Of a DNA stretch of 43,484 bases, positions 17,535-26,426 are shown one piece after another; position 1 is the stretch's first letter; each line of letters starts with the position of its first letter. Where the stretch lies: assembly GCA_030537335.1 (NCBI GenBank), contig JAUNNK010000001.1, positions 1-43,484 on the forward strand, in the 5' to 3' direction. A program made the position numbers and the translations under genes. This DNA is from Clostridia bacterium (GTDB lineage: Bacteria; Bacillota; Clostridia; Christensenellales; Aristaeellaceae). Below the pieces are notes generated by a model. The model did no database searches and was not told where the DNA came from. It was given only the letters and a program-made list of their open reading frames with translations.

Positions 17535-17551
17535 ACAGGAGGTTTTCCCGC

Positions 17552-19027
17552 ATGAAATATGTGGCATTTGACCTTGGCGCCAGCAGCGGCAAGCTGTTTG
17601 AAGGCCAATTGCGCGGCAATTCCCTGCAAATCGCGCCGGTTTACAGCTTTCCAAACGGAGTGGTCTGCCTGCGGGACGGCATGTACTGGGATTTTCTGCG
17701 CATCTTCAGCGAGCTGGTCGCCGGCCTGCGCCGCGCAGAGGCCAGCGGGCAGGTGGATTCTCTGGGCGTAGACAGCTACAACAATGATTTTTCGCTGATC
17801 GACGCAAACGGCGAGATGCTGATCCCGCTTCGTTCCTATCGCGATTCGCGCACGCAGAAGCACTGGGACGCCATCTTCGAGATCATGCCCATGCGCGAGG
17901 TCTACATGCATTCGGGCAACCAGATCGCGCCCTTCAACACCCTGATGCAGCTCGCCGCCATGAATCTGAACGGCCAGCACTTCCTGCTGGAAAACGCGCA
18001 CCGGCTGCTGATGCTGCCCGACCTGCTGGGATACTACATCACCGGAAGAACCGGCATCGAATACACCGTTGCCGCCGAGACAGAGTTAATGAACCTCGCC
18101 ACAAAGCAGTGGATCGAGCCCATCTTTGCCGCCTACGACATTCCCCGCCGCCTGATGCCGGAGCTGCGCATGCCGGGAACCATACTGGGCCCCTCCACGC
18201 CGGAGTTCAATTCCCAGCATCACCTGCGCGGCTTCGATTTCGTCAACGTCTGCGAGCACGACACCGCCTCCGCCTTCCTGGCCTCGCCGTTGGATCGGGA
18301 TGCGATCCTGATCTCCAGCGGCACCTGGGCGCTGGTCGGCCTTGAAACCGGCGCGCCCGTGGTGAACGACTTCACCTATCGCTCCAACATCGCCAACGAG
18401 GGCGGACTGGACGGCCATCACCGCCTGCTGCGCAACGTCATGGGCTCCTGGCTGATTCAGGAGCTGCGCAGGGATTATGCCCTCGACGGCCTGGAGCTGG
18501 ACTTCCCCGCCATCCAGAGGCTCGCCCTCGAGGCCGCGCCCTTCCGCTTCCCGATCGACCCCGACGCGCCGGAGTTCTACCTGCCGAACGACATGCGCCG
18601 GAAGATTCGCGACGTGAGCCAGCGCTTGAACGGCGTCGCGCCCGAAACGCCCGGCGAATACTTCCGCTGCGTGTACGAGGCGCTGGTGATGAAGTACCGC
18701 TACTGCATCGAGCTGCTGGAGACCGCCGTCGGCCGCAGCTACGGCACGGTCAACATCTTCGGCGGCGGCTGCCAGGATCGGCTCTGCAATCAGTTCGTCG
18801 CGGATGCGTGCGGGCGCAAGGTCGTCGCCGGGCCCATCGACGCCTCGTCGATCGGCAACATCGTGGTGCAGATGCTGGCGCACGGCGAGCTGAGCGGCAT
18901 GGAGGAAGCCAAGGCCGTCATTCACAGCAGCTTCGATTTCATGGAATTCGCCCCGAAGGCCTACGACGAATGGAACCGGCACTACCCCGATTTCCTTCGC
19001 CTGTTTGAGGATAACAGCCCGGCATAG
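17552..19027 (+). CDS. FGGY-family carbohydrate kinase, rhamnulokinase-like
   Basis: This 491-residue kinase has the two actin-like ATPase domains of the FGGY family. The N-terminal phosphate loop reads FDLGASSG (6-13), as in rhamnulokinases, and the second domain carries ISSGTWALVGLE and later NEGG...NVMGSWLIQE, also RhaB-like. It would phosphorylate a ketose (rhamnulose, fuculose or a related sugar) to its 1-phosphate, the substrate type of the aldolase encoded just upstream. No rhamnose isomerase (RhaA) or fucose isomerase is present, so true rhamnose use is not proven. ATG at 17552 is chosen because AGGAGG is at 17537-17542 and MKYVAFDLG is the family N-terminus. No promoter was found between it and the aldolase. 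Confidence 0.85.
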   Translation: MKYVAFDLGASSGKLFEGQLRGNSLQIAPVYSFPNGVVCLRDGMYWDFLRIFSELVAGLRRAEASGQVDSLGVDSYNNDFSLIDANGEMLIPLRSYRDSRTQKHWDAIFEIMPMREVYMHSGNQIAPFNTLMQLAAMNLNGQHFLLENAHRLLMLPDLLGYYITGRTGIEYTVAAETELMNLATKQWIEPIFAAYDIPRRLMPELRMPGTILGPSTPEFNSQHHLRGFDFVNVCEHDTASAFLASPLDRDAILISSGTWALVGLETGAPVVNDFTYRSNIANEGGLDGHHRLLRNVMGSWLIQELRRDYALDGLELDFPAIQRLALEAAPFRFPIDPDAPEFYLPNDMRRKIRDVSQRLNGVAPETPGEYFRCVYEALVMKYRYCIELLETAVGRSYGTVNIFGGGCQDRLCNQFVADACGRKVVAGPIDASSIGNIVVQMLAHGELSGMEEAKAVIHSSFDFMEFAPKAYDEWNRHYPDFLRLFEDNSPA

Positions 19028-19084
19028 GGTTCCCGCAGCGGCTTTGCATCAGAATGCCGACGCAGAAGCAAATCCGGACGAGAC

Positions 19085-19118
19085 AAGCCCTGTCCCCTAT
19101 AGCGGGGGACAGGGCTTT
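19085..19118. terminator. Bidirectional terminator between convergent genes
   Basis: AAGCCCTGTCCCC (19085-19097) pairs perfectly with GGGGACAGGGCTT (19105-19117) around a 7-base loop. It lies between the FGGY kinase gene on the plus strand and the end of the ABC operon on the minus strand, so it can serve both. Confidence 0.85.
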
Positions 19119-19139
19119 CCTCTGTCCGAGAACACAGCG

Positions 19140-20204
19140 TCAGTCGAACTTGTAGTCGACGCCCAGCAGGGTCTTCATGATCCTGCCGATGTCCTCCTGG
19201 CTGCCGAAGAAGAACCAGAGCGAGCTGGTGCTGTGGGATTCCGTGCGGTTTGCGTCAAGGCCGATGGTCGCACCGCCCTGTTCAAACTCGCCGAAGCCGC
19301 CGTTGGACAGGTCGTCGTTATAATAATAGGTGGAGCAACCCCGGTTTCCAAGGTCGCCCCAGGGCTCGGAGCAATAGGGAATCGAGGGATCGTTGTAATA
19401 GTTGCGGATCATCAGATGCCAGCCGTCGCCCCAGCGCTTCACGAAGCCCATGCGGCCGAAGGTCTGCGCGGAGCGGTAGCAGACCTTGTACTTGCGGTCT
19501 CCGGTCACGCGCAGCTCGGCATAGCCGTCGCAGACCTTCTGCATCTCCTCCACGGGTGTGTAGTAGTCCACGAAATCAAACTCGCCGAAGAAGGGCGTGA
19601 CGAACTTTCCGTCCGGATTGACCTGTGTCACCGTCCAGGGCTCGAGATACATCTCGGTTCCCGGCGTCTGATCCTTCAGATCCACATCCTGCACGAAACC
19701 GCAGTAATCCACCTTCAGTTCCCTGCAGGACTTGATGTAGCGCAGCGGATTCATCGCGCGCGCATAGCGGCGGTGGATGGAGAAGCCCTTCTCATTTCCG
19801 TTGTTCAGGTCATCGAGCTGCACGTCCATGGACAGATGCACACCGTCCTCACGGGCCTCCAGCGCATAGTGGCCGGGATCGATGGCCTCCTGCACGGTGT
19901 AGGTCTCGTCGAAGAGCTCCGGGGCCTTGCAGAAGAAGCGCAGCTCCGGATTCACCCAGAAGCGCTCGCCGCCGAGGCACCACGTTCGGTTCTCCACAAA
20001 GGTCTTGAACTCCTCCTCTGACTTCATCGCAGCCGTGACCCAGAGCACGCTCTCCGCTTCATCGCCGGCAAACGGGCCGATCAGGCGGCCGCCGTACTGG
20101 GTGATGATCGCCTTCCAGTTTCCGTCCAGCTGCAATACTTCATAGGCAATATTCTGCGATTCGAGCATCCGTTTCGCCTGATTGAATGTGATGTGGTTGT
20201 TCAT
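19140..20204 (-). CDS. Uncharacterised protein, possibly mutarotase-like fold
   Basis: This 354-residue protein has no signal peptide or membrane helix. It is rich in aromatic and beta-favouring residues. The segment WKAIITQYGGRLIGPF near residues 35-50 resembles the start of galactose-mutarotase-like beta-sandwich proteins and DUF6786-type proteins, but I cannot identify the family with confidence. It is the last gene of the sugar ABC operon, 74 bases after a permease gene and before a terminator. By context it may act on the transported sugar, for example as an anomer epimerase or isomerase. The ATG at 20204 is supported by GGAGGG 7 bases upstream. Confidence 0.6.
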   Translation of the reverse strand: MNNHITFNQAKRMLESQNIAYEVLQLDGNWKAIITQYGGRLIGPFAGDEAESVLWVTAAMKSEEEFKTFVENRTWCLGGERFWVNPELRFFCKAPELFDETYTVQEAIDPGHYALEAREDGVHLSMDVQLDDLNNGNEKGFSIHRRYARAMNPLRYIKSCRELKVDYCGFVQDVDLKDQTPGTEMYLEPWTVTQVNPDGKFVTPFFGEFDFVDYYTPVEEMQKVCDGYAELRVTGDRKYKVCYRSAQTFGRMGFVKRWGDGWHLMIRNYYNDPSIPYCSEPWGDLGNRGCSTYYYNDDLSNGGFGEFEQGGATIGLDANRTESHSTSSLWFFFGSQEDIGRIMKTLLGVDYKFD

Positions 20205-20278
20205 ATTGACCCTCCAGAATGCCTTTCCTTCCAAAAATGGCTCCGACCTTCGCCGGAGCCCATTGCGATTCCCGCGCT

Positions 20279-21289
20279 CTAACGGATTTCACCCTTGTAG
20301 TTCATGCTGTCAACCATGACCGCGATGAAGATGATCACACCGCGGACGATGGTATAGACGTAAGGATTGGCCGCCATCATTGTCAGGCCGTTCACGATGG
20401 TGTTGATCAGCAGGATGCCGATGATTGCGCCGGGGAAGATGGTACCCTTGCCGCCGAACAGGGAGATGCCGCCCAGAACTGCCGCAGGGATGATGATGAA
20501 CTCGTTGCCGTCCGCGAAGGAGCTGGGAACGGAGCCGCCCTCGCCCGCCGACATGATGCCGGCAAGTCCGCACAGCGCGCCACAGATGATGTAGGCGATC
20601 AGCGTATTGCGGCGGGTATTGATGCCCAGCTTCGCAGCGGCGTCATGGTTGTTGCCCTGCGCCTTCAGCTGGCAGCCATAGGCGCTGTAGCGCATCACCA
20701 GATGGAAGATCACGATCATGATGAGCGCGATGTACACCAGCAGGGATACGCCGAGGAAGGACTTGTCGTTGAACTTGAAGCCCATGGTGTTGATGATGAT
20801 GAGCTTGACGTCGGTGATGTACATGCCGATGCCGCGCGCCAGACTCGTGGTAATCAGCGTCACGATGAAGGGAACGATGTGGAAGCGGGAGATCATCGCG
20901 CCGTTGAACAGGCCGATCAGCAGGCCCACGAGGGTCGCCACCGCGACGACCAACAGGTACTCGCCCAGCGTATCGATCATGTTTCCACTCTCGGTCATCT
21001 TCTTCATCAGCAGCGCCGCCGTGGCAGCGGAGAGATACATGTTGCTGCCTGCGGAGATGTCGATGCCGCCGTCCATCATGACGAACGCCATGCCGATGAC
21101 GCCGATCATGATCGGAGCGCTCTGCTCCAGCAGCAGCATGATGTTGCGGATGGTCAGAAAGTTCTTGTTGCTGAAGGAAAACACGACGAACATGACCAGG
21201 AAGATGGAATACACGCCGTATTTCACAATGAATTCCAGCGAGGATTTGCGCACGGCTGTGGAGCTATGCCTTTCAGTGTTCTTCGCCAT
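20279..21289 (-). CDS. Sugar ABC transporter permease (RbsC type), second of a pair
   Basis: This 336-residue integral membrane protein belongs to the BPD_transp_2 family of CUT2 sugar permeases. It has a polar N-terminus, about ten hydrophobic helices and the conserved MIGVIGMAFVMMDGGIDISAGS segment (near residues 62-83). The cytoplasmic loop reads LGINTRRNTLIAYIICGALCG. GGGGGAG lies 6 bases before the ATG at 21289, which overlaps the ATPase gene by 17 bases. Together with the permease at 22805-23833 it would form a heterodimeric channel, as in rhamnose, galactofuranose and autoinducer-2 importers, in contrast to the single permease of the other two sugar systems in this window. Confidence 0.88.
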   Translation of the reverse strand: MAKNTERHSSTAVRKSSLEFIVKYGVYSIFLVMFVVFSFSNKNFLTIRNIMLLLEQSAPIMIGVIGMAFVMMDGGIDISAGSNMYLSAATAALLMKKMTESGNMIDTLGEYLLVVAVATLVGLLIGLFNGAMISRFHIVPFIVTLITTSLARGIGMYITDVKLIIINTMGFKFNDKSFLGVSLLVYIALIMIVIFHLVMRYSAYGCQLKAQGNNHDAAAKLGINTRRNTLIAYIICGALCGLAGIMSAGEGGSVPSSFADGNEFIIIPAAVLGGISLFGGKGTIFPGAIIGILLINTIVNGLTMMAANPYVYTIVRGVIIFIAVMVDSMNYKGEIR

Positions 21290-22787
21290 TTTCTTCTCCC
21301 CCCTGCAATGCATATTCCATGATGCGCTTCTGATTGAAATCCTTCATCTCCACTTCGCCGGTGATGCGTCCGTTTGCCATGACCAGGATGCGGTCGCAGA
21401 TGCCGATCAGCTCCTCCATCTCCGAGGAGATGCACAGCACGCCGGAGCCATTTTTCGCCAGATCCAGAATCAGGCTGTAGATTTCGTACTTCGCTCCAAC
21501 GTCCACGCCGCGCGTGGGCTCGTCCATAATCAGCATCTTCGGGGTCTTCATCAGCCACTTGCCCACGACAACCTTCTGCTGGTTGCCGCCGGACAGGTTG
21601 GTTGCCAGCTGCAGGCGCTTGTCGCTGACCTTGATGCTCAGATCGCCAATGGAATGGTTGGTCAGCTCGTCCACCTTCTTCTCGGGGATCTTGCCAAACC
21701 TGCCCGCGATGTCGTCCAGCTTGACGAGGATCAGATTGTCCTCAACCGGCTTGGGCATCAGCAGGCCCTCGCCGCGCCTGTCCTCGGAGATGAACGCCAT
21801 GCCCTCGTCGATGCAGAGCTTGGGGTTCGGCTTTGAAATCGTCTTGCCGTTGATGGTGATCTCGCCGCTGACCATGGGATCCAGGCCGTACAGCGCGCGC
21901 ACGAATTCGGTTCTGCCCGCGCCCATCAGGCCGAAGATGCCCAGCACCTCCCCGTGCCGCAGCTCGAGGGAGCAGCCCTTCACGCCCTGCGCCACCACGT
22001 TCCTTGCGGTAAACATGACCTCGCCGATGCTCTTCTCGACCACCGGATACGCATTTTCCAGCTTGCGGCCAACCATCATGCTGACGATGTCGTCGTTGTT
22101 CAGCTCCGCCTTCAGGCGCTTGCCGATGATCGCGCCGTCGCGAAGCACGGCAACCTCGTCGCACAGCTCGAACACATCCTCCAGGATGTGGGAGATGTAG
22201 ACGATGGCAACGCCCTTCTGCTTCAGCGCGCGGATCGTGTTGAACAGGTATTCCTTCTCCTTCTGGGAGAGGGAGGTGGTCGGCTCGTCAAAGAGGATGA
22301 TCTGCGCGTCCATCAGCAGCGCCTTTGCGATCTCCACCGTCTGCCGCACGCCCATGGGCAGGTCGCTGACCATGGCGCGGGGGCTGATCTCCAGGCCCAG
22401 CTCCTTCAGGCGCTTGCCCGCCTCGGAGCGCATGTAGCGGTAGTCCACCAGACCCGCCTTGTTCCTCGGCAGCTCGTCGATGAACAGGTTCTCCGCCACG
22501 GACAGGTTGGAGAACAGATTCAGCTCCTGATGAATGAACGCGATGCGCGCGTTCTTGGCGTCGCGGGGCGTTTGGGGTGCATAGGGCTTGCCGTTGAGCA
22601 GCATCTCGCCGCCATCCGCCGGAAAGACGCCGCCGATGATGTTCATCATCGTCGATTTTCCCGCACCGTTCTCACCCACGAGGCCGTAGACCTCGCCGGG
22701 CCTGAACTGCAGGTTTACGCCATGCAGAACCTCGACGCCGAAGAATCCCTTGCGAATATCCTTCAACTCAAGAATGTATTCACTCAT
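21273..22787 (-). CDS. Sugar ABC transporter ATPase (tandem NBD)
   Basis: This 504-residue ATPase has two nucleotide-binding domains of the CUT2 class. Domain 1 has Walker [10 protein letters not shown] (38-46), a degenerate signature (LPMGVRQ in place of LSGGQ) and Walker B IILFDEPTTSLS. Domain 2 has degenerate Walker A GLMGAGRTE, full LSGGNQQKV and Walker B MLIMDEPTRGVD. It energises import through the two flanking permeases. The ATG at 22787 begins MSEYILELKD with AAGGGGG upstream; a GTG at 22808 is possible but less likely. It lies 17 bases after the first permease gene and overlaps the second. Confidence 0.9.
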   Translation of the reverse strand: MSEYILELKDIRKGFFGVEVLHGVNLQFRPGEVYGLVGENGAGKSTMMNIIGGVFPADGGEMLLNGKPYAPQTPRDAKNARIAFIHQELNLFSNLSVAENLFIDELPRNKAGLVDYRYMRSEAGKRLKELGLEISPRAMVSDLPMGVRQTVEIAKALLMDAQIILFDEPTTSLSQKEKEYLFNTIRALKQKGVAIVYISHILEDVFELCDEVAVLRDGAIIGKRLKAELNNDDIVSMMVGRKLENAYPVVEKSIGEVMFTARNVVAQGVKGCSLELRHGEVLGIFGLMGAGRTEFVRALYGLDPMVSGEITINGKTISKPNPKLCIDEGMAFISEDRRGEGLLMPKPVEDNLILVKLDDIAGRFGKIPEKKVDELTNHSIGDLSIKVSDKRLQLATNLSGGNQQKVVVGKWLMKTPKMLIMDEPTRGVDVGAKYEIYSLILDLAKNGSGVLCISSEMEELIGICDRILVMANGRITGEVEMKDFNQKRIMEYALQGGEENGEEH

Positions 22788-22804
22788 GTTCCGGCATCCC
22801 CCTT

Positions 22805-23833
22805 TCACATCTTTGCCGCTTTGGCCGCAGCACGGACGTTCATTTCGCGCGTGACCAGCTCCAGGCCGGCCGCGATCAGCACGAACACGCCCTTGACCAC
22901 ATCGTAGAGCGTATACGGCACGCCGAGCAGGTTCAGCATCGTGGACAGCAGGCTGAGGAACAGCACGCCGTAGAGCGTCTTTTTCATGCTGCCGAAGCCG
23001 CCGGCCGGGCTCGTGCCACCGATCACGACGGCGCCGACGATGTTGATGAACATCTCATCGCCCATCGTGGTGATGCCCGCGCGGTTCTTCGCGGTATACA
23101 TAATGCCGGCGAAGCTCGCCAGAAGGCCGGAGATCAGGAACTCCATGAAGATCGTCTTCCGCACCGGCATGCCGCTCACCTTCGCGGCGTTCGGGTTGAC
23201 GCCAATCGCATAAACCCTGCGTCCGAACAGGGTCTTGCTCAGCATGAAATCGACGATCAGGAACACCAGCGCCGCCAGAACCAGCGGAATCCAGAAGGGG
23301 CCGCCCTTTCCGCCGATGGCCGTGAAGCCCTTCGCACTGATGCTCAGAGAGGTTTTATCATAATACACGCTGCCAAACCACACTGCAACGCCGGAAAAAA
23401 TCAACTTTGAGGACAGAGTCGCGACGAAGGACGGCATCTTCAGCTTCGCAACCGCGAGGCCGTTGATGCTGCCGACCAGCGCGCCGATGGCGAAGCTGGC
23501 CAGAATCGCGACGATGATGCCCCACACCGTATCCACCAGCGGCGTGGACATCAGGATGTAGGCGCTGATGGTGCTGACCAGGGAAATGACGGAGGTCGTT
23601 GAGAAGTCAATGCCGCCGTTCAGGGTCACGATCGTCAGGCCTGCGGCCACCACCAGAAGCGGCGCGCAGTTGCCCAGGTAATTCTTGATGTTGTATGCGG
23701 ATGCAAATCCCTCGACAAAAATCAGCGAATAAGCGAAGAAGATTACCCATATCACAAGGATCGCATTATCGGAAAGGAACCGCTTCAGCTTGATGGACCG
23801 CAGGTTCTTTTCGTAATTCGATTTGTTGCTCAA
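22805..23833 (-). CDS. Sugar ABC transporter permease (RbsC type), first of a pair, TTG start
   Basis: This 342-residue membrane protein is a CUT2 sugar permease. Helices begin near residue 26 (NAILVIWVIFFAYSLIFV); the conserved LVVAAGLTIVTLNGGIDFS segment and the loop GRRVYAIGVNPNAAKVSG are clear. Its sequence differs from the permease at 20279-21289, so the pair is a heterodimer and not a duplication by copy. The best start is TTG at 23833 because AGGAG precedes it by 8 bases and no ATG lies near; an upstream start would translate through the intercistronic hairpin. It is the first gene after the binding protein. Confidence 0.87.
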   Translation of the reverse strand: MSNKSNYEKNLRSIKLKRFLSDNAILVIWVIFFAYSLIFVEGFASAYNIKNYLGNCAPLLVVAAGLTIVTLNGGIDFSTTSVISLVSTISAYILMSTPLVDTVWGIIVAILASFAIGALVGSINGLAVAKLKMPSFVATLSSKLIFSGVAVWFGSVYYDKTSLSISAKGFTAIGGKGGPFWIPLVLAALVFLIVDFMLSKTLFGRRVYAIGVNPNAAKVSGMPVRKTIFMEFLISGLLASFAGIMYTAKNRAGITTMGDEMFINIVGAVVIGGTSPAGGFGSMKKTLYGVLFLSLLSTMLNLLGVPYTLYDVVKGVFVLIAAGLELVTREMNVRAAAKAAKM

Positions 23834-23852
23834 AGCCCTCACTCCTATCCAG

Positions 23853-23888
23853 TTCAGGATTGGCCGGATTTCTCCGACCAATCCTGAA
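23853..23888 (-). terminator. Strong stem-loop between binding-protein and permease genes
   Basis: Arms of 16 bases (23853-23868 and 23873-23888) pair around a 4-base loop that reads GAAA in the mRNA; the single mismatch becomes a U-G pair. There is no T-run. It lies 40 bases after the binding-protein stop and 20 before the permease start, typical of a 3' stabiliser or partial attenuator that keeps binding-protein mRNA in excess. Confidence 0.75.
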
Positions 23889-23927
23889 ATTCGTCCATTA
23901 AGAATCTAAATTGCGCTCCGAAATAGA

Positions 23928-24902
23928 TTACTTAACGCCGGCCCAGCCCCAGACGAGGTCGCGAACCTCTTCAAAGTTCTCCAGGTTGCAGACGATGCCG
24001 GGATCGATCATGTCCGCGTCGCCAACTTCCTCGCCGTTGAGGTATGCGACAGCGATGTCGATGCACATGTGGCCCTCTTCGATGGCGCCCTGCGCAGCGT
24101 TGGCCCAGTTGTAGCCGTCCTTCATCATCTGCATGCCGTTGACGTCGCCGTCGAAGGAGATCACTGCAACGTGGTTCTCTTCGCCGATCTTGGCCCACTT
24201 GCCGGCCTGCTCCAGAGCAGACTGGATGGGCGTCCACAGGAAGTCAGAGGGGGTGATGATCAGGTCGATGTCGCTGTTGGACTGCAGCGCATTCTGCAGG
24301 CCGGCCAGGGCAACTTCCTGGTTCCACTCGGTGGGGATCTCAACGCAGACGTTGACCACGCCCGGATTCTCCTCGATGGCCTTGGTGAAGCCGTTGTAGC
24401 GCAGAACCGCGTTCTCATCGCCCAGGTTGCCGATCAGCATGATGGCGTTCTCGAAGGTGATGTCGTTGCGCTTGGCATAGTCGATCAGCCAGCACATCTC
24501 GTCGTAGGCCATCTTCTCGTTGTCGGCGACGACGGTGGCGTCAGGGTTGCCGTCGGGGCAGGAGCGGTTGTCCATGATGGTCTTCACGCCGGCCTCAGCG
24601 CACTCCTCGATCGCGGAGATGATGGAAGCGCTGTCCACAGCGGCAATGATGATGACCTTGCAGCCCTTTGCAATCAGGTCGGAAATCTGCTCGTTCTGCT
24701 TGGAAGCATCGCCGCCGGCGATCACTTCGACGATTTCAACGCCCAGCTCTTCGGCTCTCTCGTGCATTGCCTTGTAATTGCCGAGCCAGAACTCAGTGTT
24801 CAGGTCGTCCATGGAAAGGCCAACCTTCAGGCCTTCGGCCGTGGCGGGGATCATGGTGAGAACCATGATCAGGGCGATCACCAGAGTAAGGATTTTTTTC
24901 AT
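23928..24902 (-). CDS. Sugar ABC transporter substrate-binding protein (RbsB type)
   Basis: This 324-residue exported protein is a type I periplasmic-binding protein (Peripla_BP_4). The signal peptide (MKKILTLVIALIMVLTMIPATA) ends around residue 22 before EGLKVG and lacks a lipobox cysteine. The mature protein begins KVGLSMDDLNTEFW, typical of ribose/galactose-type receptors, with KQNEQISDLIAKG in the first lobe and VISFDGDVNG in the second. It should capture the sugar handled by the downstream permeases. AAGGAGG lies 8 bases upstream of the ATG. A strong promoter at 25194-25222 and two operators in the leader show it is regulated with the catabolic genes. Confidence 0.92.
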   Translation of the reverse strand: MKKILTLVIALIMVLTMIPATAEGLKVGLSMDDLNTEFWLGNYKAMHERAEELGVEIVEVIAGGDASKQNEQISDLIAKGCKVIIIAAVDSASIISAIEECAEAGVKTIMDNRSCPDGNPDATVVADNEKMAYDEMCWLIDYAKRNDITFENAIMLIGNLGDENAVLRYNGFTKAIEENPGVVNVCVEIPTEWNQEVALAGLQNALQSNSDIDLIITPSDFLWTPIQSALEQAGKWAKIGEENHVAVISFDGDVNGMQMMKDGYNWANAAQGAIEEGHMCIDIAVAYLNGEEVGDADMIDPGIVCNLENFEEVRDLVWGWAGVK

Positions 24903-24991
24903 TGTGGGTTCCTCCTTCTTATTCTATTGCCACATCGTCGTGGCAAAATCAAAGCAAATCAGACGGGCCTCCGCGCGTTGCGCATCGCTCG

Positions 24992-25007
24992 GCGTGTGCG
25001 CACACGC
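24992..25007. promoter_or_regulatory. LacI-type operator, copy 2 (perfect palindrome)
   Basis: GCGTGTGCGCACACGC is a perfect 16-base palindrome in the leader of the binding-protein gene. It shares the GCGTGT...ACACGC half-sites with copies 1, 3, 4 and 5. It lies about 90 bases upstream of the ATG, so a bound regulator could act as a roadblock or by looping with copy 3. Confidence 0.72.
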
Positions 25008-25076
25008 ACTCGTGCAAAAAAAGCAGCGCTCCCCATTTCACGTCAAACAAATTCCACACAGATTCACACGCGCGTT

Positions 25077-25094
25077 TGCGTGTGCGTACACGCA
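25077..25094. promoter_or_regulatory. LacI-type operator, copy 3
   Basis: TGCGTGTGCGTACACGCA has 7-base half-sites TGCGTGT and ACACGCA around a central GCGT. Its centre is about 86 bases from copy 2. It lies roughly 100 bases downstream of the promoter at 25194-25222. Confidence 0.75.
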
Positions 25095-25193
25095 CCTGTC
25101 AAAATAAAAAACAACAAGGCTATGCCATTTCTCGTTGCATCCAACAACAGACTGAATCATTGCAAACCATTTCCTGTTCACATCTCTGTTATG

Positions 25194-25222
25194 ATAATAC
25201 AACATCCTCTGCACCTTGTCAA
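25194..25222 (-). promoter_or_regulatory. Promoter of the binding-protein/importer operon
   Basis: On the minus strand TTGACA (25222-25217) and TATTAT (25199-25194) are separated by 17 bases. It sits in the 358-base gap after the regulator gene, which holds no gene of its own but contains this promoter and operators 2 and 3. It would give the importer operon a leader of about 280 bases. Confidence 0.82.
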
Positions 25223-25260
25223 TATTCTTTGCATATTTTAGTTGATTTGTACAATATTAT

Positions 25261-26331
25261 TCAAATTAATATGTTGCTTTTCAACGTGCGCGCCATGGAA
25301 TGCTCCTCCGCATTGTAACGCATCACCATATTTACACGAATCACATATTCGCTGGCCTCGGGCTGCCAGTGCTCGGTGAGGTAGCGGTACATCAGCATGA
25401 TGGCATAGTAGCTCTGCCGCCTCGGCTGCTGATCGATGGCCATGTCGAAGTAGCCGTTCTTGAGATAGTATTCCACCGATTCCGTCACGTCGTAGCCGAT
25501 CAGAACCGGGCGCTTCTCCGGGGTGCACTGCTCATAGGCATACTTGCCGCAGGCATAGGAGCCCGTAGCGCTGTTGGAGAAGATGCCGTTCAGGTCGGGA
25601 TAGGTGCGCATGATGTCGCAGACCACCTTGAACGCCTTGTCCTCGTCGTCGCTGTATTCGTATTCGCCCACGATTTCGATGCCCGGGTAACGCTTCAAGG
25701 CGTCCTTGAAGCCATCCCTGCGGTCCATCGCCGCGCCGGGATGAAAGAAGCTGGTCATGATCGCGACCCTTCCCTTGCCGCCCAGCAGCCTGCCCATCAT
25801 TTCACCGGCGAGGCGGCCTGAGATGAGGGGATCCTCTCCGACGAAGATCAAGCGCTTGCTGTTCTTCGCGTCGGAATTGAAGGCCACCACCGGCACGCCG
25901 CCCTCGACGAAGCGGTTGATGTAGGGGGTGAGCGCGTCTCCGCCTGCGTTCAGCACGATGCCGTCGTACGCGGTGTAATCCAGCGTCTCCAGAACCTTCT
26001 TCTGATCCCCCACGCCCAACGATTCGCACAGAATCTGGTCCACCGACACGCCGTAATCGAGGGTCTCCTTGATCGCATCCTCAAAGCCGTCGCGGATGTG
26101 CTCATAGAAGAAGAACGGCTTGCAGGGCGTGATTGCGGCAATGCGAAGCTCGCGCTGCCTTCCCAGCGCGCTTGCGATCTTGTTCGGATGATAGCCCAGC
26201 CGTTCTGCGGTCTCCAGCACCCTGCGACGGGTCGCCTCGCTGATGCGCGCGCGATTGTTCAATGCCCGGTCAACGGTTCCAACCGAAACATTCGCTTCCT
26301 TCGCAATCGTCTGAATCGTCACTCTGCCCAT
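25261..26331 (-). CDS. LacI-family transcriptional regulator of the sugar regulon
   Basis: This 356-residue protein has an N-terminal LacI helix-turn-helix and hinge (TIQTIAKEANVSVGTVDRALNN, then LGYHPNKIASAL, residues 5-57). A periplasmic-binding-like effector domain of the RbsB type follows, so the inducer is probably a sugar or sugar phosphate. The ATG gives the canonical N-terminus. It lies between the aldolase gene upstream and the importer operon it probably controls, all on the minus strand. LacI proteins bind dyads with a central CG, matching the five palindromes upstream of the catabolic and transport genes; the assignment of regulator to operator rests on position and on being the only regulator in the locus. 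Confidence 0.9.
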   Translation of the reverse strand: MGRVTIQTIAKEANVSVGTVDRALNNRARISEATRRRVLETAERLGYHPNKIASALGRQRELRIAAITPCKPFFFYEHIRDGFEDAIKETLDYGVSVDQILCESLGVGDQKKVLETLDYTAYDGIVLNAGGDALTPYINRFVEGGVPVVAFNSDAKNSKRLIFVGEDPLISGRLAGEMMGRLLGGKGRVAIMTSFFHPGAAMDRRDGFKDALKRYPGIEIVGEYEYSDDEDKAFKVVCDIMRTYPDLNGIFSNSATGSYACGKYAYEQCTPEKRPVLIGYDVTESVEYYLKNGYFDMAIDQQPRRQSYYAIMLMYRYLTEHWQPEASEYVIRVNMVMRYNAEEHSMARTLKSNILI

Positions 26332-26364
26332 CCGTATCTTCCTTCCCCGCCTGTTTTACCGTAT

Positions 26365-26393
26365 ATTATAACAGATTCAACGCAGGAATTCCA
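26365..26393 (-). promoter_or_regulatory. Probable promoter of the LacI-family gene
   Basis: On the minus strand a perfect TATAAT (26370-26365) lies 17 bases after TGGAAT (26393-26388), which is a weak -35 box. The site is about 35 bases before the start codon and after the aldolase terminator hairpin, so the regulator likely has its own promoter. Confidence 0.6.
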
Positions 26394-26426
26394 CATAAAA
26401 ATTGCGCCGCCAACGCATGAAAACAC

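Noticed and set aside
24992..25094. Palindromes as RNA terminator hairpins or CRISPR-like repeats
   Set aside because: There are no T-runs and no regular spacers, and the same dyad recurs next to promoters of other genes, which fits operators better.
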